Assembly (NCBI GenBank): GCA_001701105.1
Contig: DAAI01000057.1
Coordinates: 62,680-68,534 of the forward strand
Direction: 5' to 3'
Origin: Bacteroidales bacterium GP1
GTDB lineage: Bacteria; Bacteroidota; Bacteroidia; Bacteroidales; Muribaculaceae
DNA: 5,855 nt
Shown: positions 1-5,779 of the stretch, piece by piece
How the letters are laid out: every line of letters starts with the position of its first letter
Numbering within the stretch: the first letter of the stretch is position 1
Made by a program: the position numbers and the translations under genes
Notes under the pieces: model-generated
What the model saw: the letters and a program-made list of their open reading frames with translations, nothing else
What the model was told of the DNA's origin: nothing
Databases searched by the model: none

Positions 1-954
1 TACGAGCTGGCAGCGGTCGCCGATAAGGTCGGTAAGCACTTTCCAGCCTTCCCAGTCGTTCTCATCCATACCGTCCTCGATCGAGTCGATAGGGTATTTG
101 GTGATAAGCTGCTCAAGATACTTAGCCTGCTCCTCGCTTGTTAGTTTCTGGCCGTTTACTTCCTTTACGGCTCCATTCTTGAGGTGAGTGTAGTCATAGA
201 CTCCATCCTGATAGAACTCCGAGCTTGCGCAGTCCAGACCAATCGTGATGTCGCGTCCGGGCTCGTAGCCTGCCTTGCGAATTGCCTCCATGATTACATT
301 CAGAGCATCCTCCGTGCCGTCGAGTTTGGGAGCGAAACCACCTTCATCACCTACTGCTGTGGAGAGGCCACGGTCCTTAAGCACTTTCTTGAGATTGTGG
401 AATACTTCCGTACCCCAACGTATACCTTCCTTGAACGAAGGAGCGCCTACGGGGCGAATCATGAACTCCTGGAAGCAGATGGGAGCGTCGGAATGGGCGC
501 CACCATTGATGATGTTCATCATCGGCACGGGAAGAACATATGTGTTTGTACCGCCGATATAACGGTAAAGAGGAATGTCAAGATAATTGGCAGCAGCCTT
601 TGCTGTGGCGAGGGATACGCCGAGGATTGCGTTGGCACCGAGCTTTGATTTTGTGGGGGTGCCGTCGAGGTCGAGCATTATCTGATCAACGCCGATCTGA
701 TCGAGTGCGCTATGACCGATAAGGGCTTCGCGGATGGGGCCGTTAACGTTGGCAACAGCTTTCTGAACGCCTTTGCCCATATAGCGGGCCGGATCATTAT
801 CGCGGAGCTCGAGTGCTTCATTTTCGCCTGTGGATGCGCCCGACGGGACGGCTGCACGGCCCATTACGCCGCTTTCGAGGATTACGTCTACTTCTACTGT
901 GGGATTGCCACGCGAATCAAGGATTTCGCGTCCGATTACTTTCTCAATTCTCAT
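1..954 (-). CDS. eno: Enolase (phosphopyruvate hydratase), 3'-truncated by the window edge
   Basis: Enolase interconverts 2-phosphoglycerate and phosphoenolpyruvate in cytosolic glycolysis and gluconeogenesis, using two Mg2+ ions. Translating the minus strand from the ATG at 954-952 gives 318 uninterrupted residues up to the window edge. The bacterial family is about 430 residues, so roughly the last 110 are missing. The N-terminal capping domain runs to about residue 130 and includes the mobile loop SGAST at 38-42. The barrel domain follows, with NGGAH (His154), QEFM (Glu163), GDEGG (Glu204), GLDCASSEFY (metal ligand Asp241) and SIEDG (metal ligand Glu293). The third metal ligand and the catalytic lysines would lie beyond the edge. 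The variant NGGAHSDAPICFQEFM, in place of the proteobacterial NGGAHADN type, fits Bacteroidota. There is no Shine-Dalgarno sequence; AAAGCA precedes the ATG. The gene is divergent from the helicase gene. The assignment is essentially certain. Confidence 0.98.
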   Translation of the reverse strand, partial: MRIEKVIGREILDSRGNPTVEVDVILESGVMGRAAVPSGASTGENEALELRDNDPARYMGKGVQKAVANVNGPIREALIGHSALDQIGVDQIMLDLDGTPTKSKLGANAILGVSLATAKAAANYLDIPLYRYIGGTNTYVLPVPMMNIINGGAHSDAPICFQEFMIRPVGAPSFKEGIRWGTEVFHNLKKVLKDRGLSTAVGDEGGFAPKLDGTEDALNVIMEAIRKAGYEPGRDITIGLDCASSEFYQDGVYDYTHLKNGAVKEVNGQKLTSEEQAKYLEQLITKYPIDSIEDGMDENDWEGWKVLTDLIGDRCQLV

Positions 955-981
955 TGCTTTGATATTTTTTATATCCTGAAA

Positions 982-1012
982 TTTGGGTTTTCGTGTTTTT
1001 TATCTATCTTTG
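982..1012 (+). promoter_or_regulatory. Bacteroidota-type -33/-7 promoter for the helicase gene
   Basis: TTTG at 982-985 and TATCTTTG at 1005-1012 are separated by exactly 19 bp. This matches all ten fixed bases of the Bacteroidota pattern (-33 TTTG, -7 TAnnTTTG) and has the same spacing as the rplM promoter in this window. Transcription would begin near 1018 and run rightward. The helicase leader would then be about 195 bases if translation starts at 1213. The elements lie inside the eno leader, only 28-58 bases upstream of the eno start codon, so the two transcription units interlock. Confidence 0.65.
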
Positions 1013-1020
1013 GGGCGGAT

Positions 1021-1039
1021 AAGGATTATTAATAACCTT
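1021..1039. repeat. AT-rich near-perfect palindrome between the two divergent promoters
   Basis: AAGG-A-TTATTAATAA-CCTT: the central ten bases (1026-1035) form a perfect palindrome. It is flanked by AAGG and CCTT arms once the single base at 1025 is skipped. It sits between the predicted transcription starts near 1018 (rightward) and 1047 (leftward), so it is common to the 5' ends of both transcripts. A dimeric repressor site is one reading. AT-rich intergenic DNA also produces such palindromes by chance. Confidence 0.35.
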
Positions 1040-1052
1040 TACTTTTATAACG

Positions 1053-1060
1053 CAAAATTA
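1053..1060 (-). promoter_or_regulatory. Probable -7 element of the eno promoter
   Basis: Read on the minus strand this is TAATTTTG, an exact match to the Bacteroidota -7 consensus TAnnTTTG. Transcription would start near 1047 and give a leader of about 90 bases. The 11-mer CGCAAAATTAC (plus strand) recurs exactly at the much stronger rplM promoter (5779-5789), which supports the call. I see no TTTG at the -33 position, so this promoter may be weaker or regulated. It lies inside the region transcribed rightward from the opposing promoter at 982-1012. Confidence 0.6.
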
Positions 1061-1212
1061 CTAAAAATTTCCTACATGGCCGTAATTATTAATGTTTTTT
1101 AATCTCAGCGACATCGTTTTTGGGGAAATATAAGCCATTCGGTTAAGCGATGACAGAGGCCGGATGTGATTTCCAATATGAATCATGCATTTTCGGGGAG
1201 AACAGCAAAGAT

Positions 1213-2634
1213 ATGGAAATGAAAAATGATAAAGAAGCGGATATAAGGGCTGAGGAATTGATTTCCCGGGCATTGAAAGTTTTGCCCTTTTCTCCTACGG
1301 AGGAGCAGACGAGTGTGCTCAGGTCTCTCGCAGGCTTCATCGTCGGCGCCCATGAAAAGGGAGTGTTCGTATTAAACGGCTATGCCGGAACGGGTAAGAC
1401 TTCTATCGTAGGCGCGATGATAAAGGCGATGGATTCACTGAAGCGGAAAGTGGTCGTGCTTGCGCCCACAGGTCGAGGTGCGAATGTGGCCTCACGGATG
1501 TCGGCTCATCCGGCCTCGACGATTCATCGGCGCCTTTACAGGCCGGACCTCTCGGATCCGTCGGGTCGCCATTATGTGATGAGCCGGAATGAATCCGGCG
1601 ACACGCTTTTTATCATCGATGAAGCCTCTTTGATTTCGGATGGAGGCAACAGCCGCGACACTACTCTGCTTAGCCAGGTGGTGAATTATGTGTATTCCGC
1701 GCCCGGTTGCCGGATGATGCTGATGGGTGATGATGCGCAGCTTCCTCCGGTAGGTCAGTCGAGTTCTTCTGCAATGGATCCCGACCGGCTTCGCGCATTG
1801 GGGTTGGAGCCGGTTCATCATGTCCTTGATCTTCCGATGCGGCAGACTGCTGAAAGCGGAATAATCTATAATGCCACCTATGTACGACATCTTCTTCTGC
1901 ACCCCGGGGTTGCGTTGCTACCGAAGATTCATGCCACAGGATTTGACGATGTCCGGATCGTGGATTCTCGTGATCTTCCCGATATGTTGTCGGAATCCTA
2001 TTCTTCCGTGGGAAAGGATGAGACATTGATCATAACCCGGGCCAATTGGCGGGCCAATGATTTCAACAAGGCTATCCGGCGCCAGGTGTTCGATGCCGAG
2101 AGTCCTCTTGAAAGAGGCGACAGGATCGTGATCACAAAGAATGATTATTACTGGGCCAAGCGCAACAAGGCCGGACGCCTGATTGCCAACGGAGATATGG
2201 CAGAAGTGACATGGACCGGGGCGACAGAGAAAATGTATGGCCGATATTTCACCGAAGTGGAATTGCTTATGGCCGACGGCCGCACTCTGAATGCACAATT
2301 GATGCTGCGTAGTCTTGTTGCCGAAGGAGCATCCATCCCACGCGATGAAATGGATAGATTCTATAATATCGTAATGGCTAATTCGGAAGGGACCGACATG
2401 GAGAGGATAACGTCAGCGCTTGAGAATCCATATTACAATGCGTTGCAGGCCAAGTATGCCTATTGCGTCACGGGCCATAAGGCCCAGGGCGGGGAATGGA
2501 AACATGTGTATATTGATATGGGAGGCATCTCGGCCGATGCCTACGGTCCGGATTTTTATCGATGGCTTTACACTGCCATTACCCGCGCCACGGAGAGAGT
2601 AATATTTATCAATCCTTCGCTGCCGGTGGTTTAA
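1213..2634 (+). CDS. Superfamily 1B DNA helicase, Dda/RecD2-like (AAA family ATPase)
   Basis: This is a predicted ATP-dependent 5'-3' DNA helicase of 473 residues; family members act in replication and repair. Motifs in order, numbered from this start: PTEEQ (28-32, adenine-contacting Q motif); GYAGTGKT Walker A (56-63, Lys62); APTGRGA motif Ia (84-90); TIHRRLY (103-109); IIDEAS Walker B (Asp136, Glu137); GDDAQLPPVG motif III (172-181, Gln176); LPMRQT motif IV (Arg210); VTGHKAQGGEW motif V (419-429); and TAITRATERV motif VI (Arg458, the arginine finger). All catalytic motifs are intact. The open frame extends to an ATG at 1150, but related proteins, as I recall them, begin roughly 20-30 residues before the Q motif, which favours ATG 1213 or 1219. 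A weak GGGGAG lies at 1195-1200. The long N-terminal domains of full RecD2 are absent, so the protein is nearer Dda in size. The in vivo role is unknown. It is convergent with tsf. Confidence 0.9.
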   Translation: MEMKNDKEADIRAEELISRALKVLPFSPTEEQTSVLRSLAGFIVGAHEKGVFVLNGYAGTGKTSIVGAMIKAMDSLKRKVVVLAPTGRGANVASRMSAHPASTIHRRLYRPDLSDPSGRHYVMSRNESGDTLFIIDEASLISDGGNSRDTTLLSQVVNYVYSAPGCRMMLMGDDAQLPPVGQSSSSAMDPDRLRALGLEPVHHVLDLPMRQTAESGIIYNATYVRHLLLHPGVALLPKIHATGFDDVRIVDSRDLPDMLSESYSSVGKDETLIITRANWRANDFNKAIRRQVFDAESPLERGDRIVITKNDYYWAKRNKAGRLIANGDMAEVTWTGATEKMYGRYFTEVELLMADGRTLNAQLMLRSLVAEGASIPRDEMDRFYNIVMANSEGTDMERITSALENPYYNALQAKYAYCVTGHKAQGGEWKHVYIDMGGISADAYGPDFYRWLYTAITRATERVIFINPSLPVV

Positions 2635-2647
2635 CCGGGATGAAGAA

Positions 2648-2680
2648 AAGGGAGCGCATCACGGCGTGACACACTCCCTT
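2648..2680 (-). terminator. Intrinsic terminator of the ribosomal operon, downstream of tsf
   Basis: Read as minus-strand RNA, AAGGGAG-UGUG-UCAC pairs continuously with GUGA-UGCG-CUCCCUU around a GCC loop. That is 15 pairs, including three G-U wobbles. The U-rich tail UUCUUC follows directly, so the pairing arm and tail together read UUUUCUU. It begins 20 bases past the tsf stop codon. In plus-strand RNA the three wobble positions become C-A mismatches and the hairpin is followed by AACCUAUUAU. It should therefore stop tsf transcription well and helicase transcription only weakly. Confidence 0.8.
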
Positions 2681-2699
2681 AACCTATTATACCGAATGA

Positions 2700-3692
2700 T
2701 TAGTCTTCGTTGAGGTTTATACGCTTGAAGCTGACAACCACAAGACCCTTTGTTGTTTTGTCGAGGAATTCTCCGACAGTGATTTTAGCATCCTGAACAT
2801 AAGCCTGCTCCATCAGACAGTTCTCTTTAAAGAATTTGTTCAGACGGCCGTTGGCGATGTTCTGAATCATAGCCTCGGGAAGGTTTGCAGCCTTAGCCTC
2901 TCCGGCTTCTTTCATTATCTGACGGCCACGCTCGGCATCCTCGGCCGTGATCCAGCCTTTGGTGATATTGCTCTCGATATGATCCTCTGAATCGAAATGA
3001 TTGGGATTGAGGCCGGCCTTTCTGAGGGCTGCTTCCTGAGCTTTCACCACCTGCTCCTGCTTAGTCTTTTCTATGGCTACGCTGATCTCCTGATCGATAG
3101 TGGCCTGTGGAACGTCATTTCGGCTTACGGCCACGGGATTCATGGAAGCGATCTGCATGCAGATTTCACGACCGATCTGGGGCTCAACGCCTTCGAGGTT
3201 GAAGCCTGCGATGGCTGCGAGCTTATCATTGAAATGATTATAGGATGATACGGAAGCTGCCTCGATCCATTCATAGTCGCCGAGTTCCATCTTCTCGCCG
3301 GTCTTGCCAATCTCATCAGTGATATGCTCGGCAACTGTGCGGCCGTCGAACTGAAGGTTCTTGAGGGCATCGACACTTTGGGCTTTGTTGGAAAGGGCGA
3401 CTTCAAGGATCTTCTTGGCAAGGGCGCGGAAAGAATCGTTCTTTGCCACGAAGTCGGTCTCGCACTTCAATGTTACGATGGCTGCGAAATTACCGTTCAC
3501 GCCGGAGAATACGCATCCTTCAGCTGCGTTGCGGTCTTCACGCTTAGCGGCCACAGCCTGTCCTTTTTTACGAATAATCTCGATAGCTGCCTGGATATCG
3601 CCATCGGTCTCTGCGAGGGCATTCTTGCAGTCCATCATGCCGGCGCCGGTCATATGGCGGAGCTTTTTGATGTCTTCTATACTTACTGCCAT
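2700..3692 (-). CDS. tsf: Translation elongation factor Ts
   Basis: EF-Ts is the cytosolic guanine nucleotide exchange factor that releases GDP from EF-Tu during elongation. The protein has 330 residues. The N-terminal UBA-like EF-Tu-binding domain spans about 1-45 (IEDIKKLRHMTGAGMMDCKN at 5-24). The TDFVAKN core follows at 79-85; its Asp80 and Phe81 match the numbering of the E. coli pair that disrupts the EF-Tu Mg2+ site. Two core subdomains come next. The C-terminal signature GRLNKFFKENCLMEQAYV lies at 282-299. It is about 47 residues longer than the E. coli protein, with the extra length mostly around 215-270 and rich in charged residues. No Shine-Dalgarno sequence precedes ATG 3692; the bases before it are AAATTACA. 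It is the last gene of the operon, 122 bases after rpsB, and a terminator follows 20 bases past its stop. Confidence 0.98.
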   Translation of the reverse strand: MAVSIEDIKKLRHMTGAGMMDCKNALAETDGDIQAAIEIIRKKGQAVAAKREDRNAAEGCVFSGVNGNFAAIVTLKCETDFVAKNDSFRALAKKILEVALSNKAQSVDALKNLQFDGRTVAEHITDEIGKTGEKMELGDYEWIEAASVSSYNHFNDKLAAIAGFNLEGVEPQIGREICMQIASMNPVAVSRNDVPQATIDQEISVAIEKTKQEQVVKAQEAALRKAGLNPNHFDSEDHIESNITKGWITAEDAERGRQIMKEAGEAKAANLPEAMIQNIANGRLNKFFKENCLMEQAYVQDAKITVGEFLDKTTKGLVVVSFKRINLNED

Positions 3693-3752
3693 TGTAATTT
3701 GTATTTGCTGGTGGTTATTGAATGATTAGCTGAAATGTGTTTTCTTTATTAA

Positions 3753-3785
3753 GGAAGCCGGGCGACGCTAAATCCCCGGCATTCC
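3753..3785 (-). promoter_or_regulatory. GC-rich hairpin in the rpsB-tsf intercistronic region
   Basis: In the mRNA sense, GGAA-U-GCCGGG pairs with CCCGGC-UUCC around a 12-base loop: ten pairs with one bulged U. It lies in the 122-base gap, about 60 bases before the tsf start. The bases after it, UUAAUAAAG, are not a U run, so it does not look like a complete terminator. I also see no promoter in the gap. Processing, mRNA stability or translational control of tsf are possible roles. Its 5' arm is perfectly complementary to bases in the rpsB leader (4774-4787). Confidence 0.6.
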
Positions 3786-3814
3786 ATAAAGTCATTATCA
3801 GCGGGAAAGTTGGA

Positions 3815-4672
3815 TCACTCTGCTGCGGGAGCTTCAGTATCGGACTCTTCCTCAGCGGGAGCAGCCTGTGCTACAGGCTTCTCATCGCGAGGAGTCTCGT
3901 TGCGGCGAACGCGACGGCGACGCGGAGCTGCCTCCTCACCGGCTTCCTGATCCTTATTTGCTTCGGGAGCGTCGAGTTTCTCTACCTTGCGCTCCTCAAG
4001 GCCTTCTGCCATGGCTGAGCATACGGCGTCGAGAATCACCTCGATGCTCTTTGATGCGTCGTCGTTGGCGGGGATGATGTAATCAATGTCGGCAGGATTT
4101 GAGTTTGTATCGACAATTCCGAACACCGGAATGCCGAGACGCTTTGCCTCTGCCACTGCGATGTGCTCTTTCATCACGTCGACTACGAAAAGAGCCGAGG
4201 GAAGGCGACCGAGGTCGGCGATAGATCCGAGGTTCTTCTCAAGTTTTGCACGCTGACGTGTGATCTGGAGTTTCTCGCGTTTGGAAAGATTGTCGAAAGT
4301 TCCGTCCTTTGCCATCTTGTCGATGGTGGTCATTTTCTTCACGGCCTTACGGATGGTGGGGAAGTTGGTGAGCATACCTCCCGGCCAGCGCTCGATCACG
4401 AAAGGCATTCCGATGGCTTTGGCCTTCTCCGCGATAGCTTCCTTAGCCTGCTTTTTGGTGGCTACGAAAAGCACTTTCTGGCCTTTCTTTGCCATCTGGC
4501 GAAGTTCGTTGGCTGCTTCTTCAATTTTAGCCGCCGTCTTATAGAGGTCGATGATGTGGATACCATTGCGCTCCATGAAGATATAGGGAGCCATGGCGGG
4601 ATTCCATTTGCGCTTGAGGTGGCCGAAATGACAGCCGGCCTCCATGAGCTGGTCGAATGTGGGTGTTGCCAT
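3815..4672 (-). CDS. rpsB: 30S ribosomal protein S2
   Basis: S2 binds the 30S subunit between head and body late in assembly and is needed to recruit S1. The protein has 285 residues. The S2 core covers about 1-228, with the N-terminal signature MEAGCHFGHLKRKWNPAM at 10-27, RWPGGMLTN at 95-103, and the second signature from about 158 to 193 (PSALFVVDVMKEHIAVAEA, then LGIPVFGIVDTNSNP). Residues 229-285 form a low-complexity tail of alternating acidic and Ala/Pro stretches around a basic patch, RRRRVRR (251-257). The E. coli protein, at about 241 residues, largely lacks it. ATG 4672 is preceded by CAAAAGA with no Shine-Dalgarno sequence; the stop is TGA. In E. coli, S2 represses rpsB-tsf through the rpsB leader. 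The 131-base leader here, with its paired elements, suggests similar control. Confidence 0.98.
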   Translation of the reverse strand: MATPTFDQLMEAGCHFGHLKRKWNPAMAPYIFMERNGIHIIDLYKTAAKIEEAANELRQMAKKGQKVLFVATKKQAKEAIAEKAKAIGMPFVIERWPGGMLTNFPTIRKAVKKMTTIDKMAKDGTFDNLSKREKLQITRQRAKLEKNLGSIADLGRLPSALFVVDVMKEHIAVAEAKRLGIPVFGIVDTNSNPADIDYIIPANDDASKSIEVILDAVCSAMAEGLEERKVEKLDAPEANKDQEAGEEAAPRRRRVRRNETPRDEKPVAQAAPAEEESDTEAPAAE

Positions 4673-4694
4673 TCTTTTGAATAGGGGTTTGTTT

Positions 4695-4747
4695 ACGTTC
4701 TTGGTGTTTGCAATCCCGGAGTAGGGAACGTGTCCATCTCCGGGATT
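4695..4747 (-). promoter_or_regulatory. 10-bp hairpin, possible H-type pseudoknot, in the rpsB leader
   Basis: AATCCCGGAG (4712-4721) and CTCCGGGATT (4738-4747) are perfect inverted repeats and form a 10-bp stem with a 16-base loop. In the mRNA, the loop contains ACGUUC (plus-strand 4727-4732). This is complementary to GAACGU (4695-4700), which lies 11 bases past the stem and 22 bases before the rpsB ATG. Stem plus loop-to-downstream pairing would be an H-type pseudoknot close to the initiation region. The stem is convincing. The 6-bp second helix could be chance, roughly one in ten or so for segments of this length. No U tract follows, so it is not a terminator. Confidence 0.55.
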
Positions 4748-4764
4748 TAGATACTAAACTCTGA

Positions 4765-4785
4765 CCCCGGTTGGGAATGCCGGGG
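4765..4785 (-). promoter_or_regulatory. Second GC hairpin in the rpsB leader, next to rpsI
   Basis: CCCCGG (4765-4770) and CCGGGG (4780-4785) form a perfect 6-bp stem around a 9-base loop. In the mRNA it comes first after the rpsI stop, then the 10-bp hairpin, then rpsB. No U tract follows. Its mRNA 5' arm plus loop form a 14-base segment perfectly complementary to the tsf-leader hairpin arm. The remaining bases of the 4673-4803 gap hold no promoter that I can see. Confidence 0.5.
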
Positions 4786-4803
4786 ATAATGTCGCAATCC
4801 TGA

Positions 4804-5190
4804 TTAACGCTTGGAGAACTGGAAGCGTTTGCGAGCCTTCGGACGGCCCGGTTTCTTACGCTCTACCTCGCGAGCGTCGCGGGTCATAAAGCCTTCTTTG
4901 CGGAGAGCCGGCTTGTCGTCGGGATTTACCTTCACGAGGGCGCGGGCGATGGCCAGACGAAGGGCCTCTGCCTGTCCTTTGTAACCGCCGCCGTCGAGGT
5001 GGGCGTAGATGTCATATTTCTCCGTAGCCTCAAGAGTAAGAAGAGGCTGCTTTACCACATACTGAAGTATCGAAGAAGGGAAATATACTTCGAGCGGACG
5101 CTTGTCGATCATAATCTTGCCGGTGCCTTCTGAAAGGTATACGCGGGCAACTGCGGCCTTACGACGGCCTACTGCATTTACTTTTTCCAT
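4804..5190 (-). CDS. rpsI: 30S ribosomal protein S9
   Basis: S9 is a 30S head protein that binds the 3' major domain of 16S rRNA; its C-terminal tail reaches the P-site tRNA anticodon loop. The protein has 128 residues, normal for the family. It shows the N-terminal AVGRRKAAVARVYL at 6-19, the S9 signature GGGYKGQAEALRLAIARAL at 67-85, and a very basic tail ending in FSKR, where the terminal Arg128 is the conserved P-site contact. Nothing is truncated or missing. It starts 5 bases after the rplM stop, so the two are surely co-transcribed and perhaps translationally coupled. AAAGAAG just before the ATG is the nearest thing to a Shine-Dalgarno sequence in the operon, though weak. A 131-base gap to rpsB follows. 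Confidence 0.98.
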   Translation of the reverse strand: MEKVNAVGRRKAAVARVYLSEGTGKIMIDKRPLEVYFPSSILQYVVKQPLLTLEATEKYDIYAHLDGGGYKGQAEALRLAIARALVKVNPDDKPALRKEGFMTRDAREVERKKPGRPKARKRFQFSKR

Positions 5191-5195
5191 CTTCT

Positions 5196-5672
5196 TTACT
5201 TGATTTTGTTAGCGTCCAATACTTCAGGATTCTTGTCGGCAAAAGGATGATCGGGGCCGTTGAACACATGGAGGTTCGTAAGCTGCTTGGCTCCGAGTTT
5301 GGTCTTGGGAAGCATGCCCTTCACAACTTTGATGAAGAGTGGGTGCTTGCCCTTCATTGTCACCTTGTAGGATTTCTTCAGAAGATCGGCAGGAGTATAG
5401 ACGCGCTGTCCGCCGGGATAGCCCGTATAGCGGAGATATTCGCGTTTTTCCATCTTGCCGCCGTTGAGGATCACCTTGTCGGCGTTAACAACGATGACAT
5501 AGTCACCGCAGTCCATGTTGGGAGTGAAGTTAGCCTTGTTCTTGCCACGAAGAATTTTGGCTATGTTCGAGCACAGACGGCCCAGCACCTGGTCCGTGGC
5601 ATCGATTACCACCCACTTCTTCTCTATGGTTGCTGGGGTGGCAGCTTGTGTCTTATAACTTAAGGTATCCAC
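5196..5672 (-). CDS. rplM: 50S ribosomal protein L13
   Basis: L13 is an early-assembling 50S protein that binds 23S rRNA. The protein has 158 residues, slightly longer than the E. coli one (142), with an N-terminal extension (1-17) before the core WVVIDATDQVLGRL (20-33). It has RYTGYPGGQR at 81-90 and the L13 signature across 116-143 (VVKGMLPKTKLGAKQ, then LTNLHVFNGPDHP). Translation must begin at the GTG 5672-5670: the opening MDTLSYK matches the N-terminus I recall for Bacteroidales homologues, and an in-frame TAA lies four codons upstream with no ATG between. No Shine-Dalgarno sequence is visible; AAUAAA precedes the GTG. It is the first gene of the operon. In E. coli, L13 represses rplM-rpsI by binding the leader, and the structured leader here could do the same. 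Confidence 0.97.
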   Translation of the reverse strand: MDTLSYKTQAATPATIEKKWVVIDATDQVLGRLCSNIAKILRGKNKANFTPNMDCGDYVIVVNADKVILNGGKMEKREYLRYTGYPGGQRVYTPADLLKKSYKVTMKGKHPLFIKVVKGMLPKTKLGAKQLTNLHVFNGPDHPFADKNPEVLDANKIK

Positions 5673-5774
5673 TTTATTAAGTTAAGTTTATCAGTTTGTC
5701 CCTCTCTTTCAGGGCATTGGTTGGCCAAAACCGTTGCCTCATCCCCGAGGGGGCCCTATTGCTGGATATAATCG
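5673..5774 (-). promoter_or_regulatory. Structured 5' leader of the rplM operon, candidate ribosomal-protein leader RNA
   Basis: About 100 bases separate the predicted transcription start from GTG 5672. In the mRNA, AGGGC (plus 5753-5757) can pair with GCCCU (5711-5715). This would enclose two small hairpins: CCCC/GGGG (5750-5753 with 5743-5746, sharing one base with the outer stem) and GGUU/AACC (5729-5732 with 5719-5722). The result is a three-way junction. The same CCCU (5711-5714) can instead pair with AGGG (5700-5703) nearer the start codon. Helices are only 4-5 bp each, so the fold is tentative. Leader-mediated autocontrol is known for rplM in E. coli; I cannot tell whether this matches a described Bacteroidia motif. 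Confidence 0.45.
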
Positions 5775-5779
5775 GCTCG

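Noticed and set aside
184..722. Plus-strand open frames opposite eno (also 712-1032)
   Set aside because: They are antisense to the conserved enolase frame, give no recognisable protein and overlap one another in different frames.
961..975. Inverted repeat GATAT-TTTTT-ATATC just before the eno start
   Set aside because: Only five A-T-rich pairs, too weak to claim as a regulatory hairpin in this AT-rich leader.
1206..1213. Minus-strand TATCTTTG matching the -7 consensus, pointing towards eno
   Set aside because: There is no TTTG at the -33 position and it overlaps the helicase start. A few 6-base matches are expected by chance in a window this size.
1492..2336. Minus-strand open frames inside the helicase gene
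   Set aside because: The plus frame holds all SF1B helicase motifs in order; the minus frames are shadows with no family features.
4712..4785. The rpsI-rpsB hairpins as transcription terminators
   Set aside because: Neither is followed by a U tract in the mRNA sense and no promoter follows before rpsB, so termination would leave rpsB-tsf unexpressed.
2997..5663. Plus-strand open frames opposite tsf, rpsB and rplM, some over 130 codons
   Set aside because: They mirror highly conserved ribosomal-protein frames and have no recognisable domain or start context.
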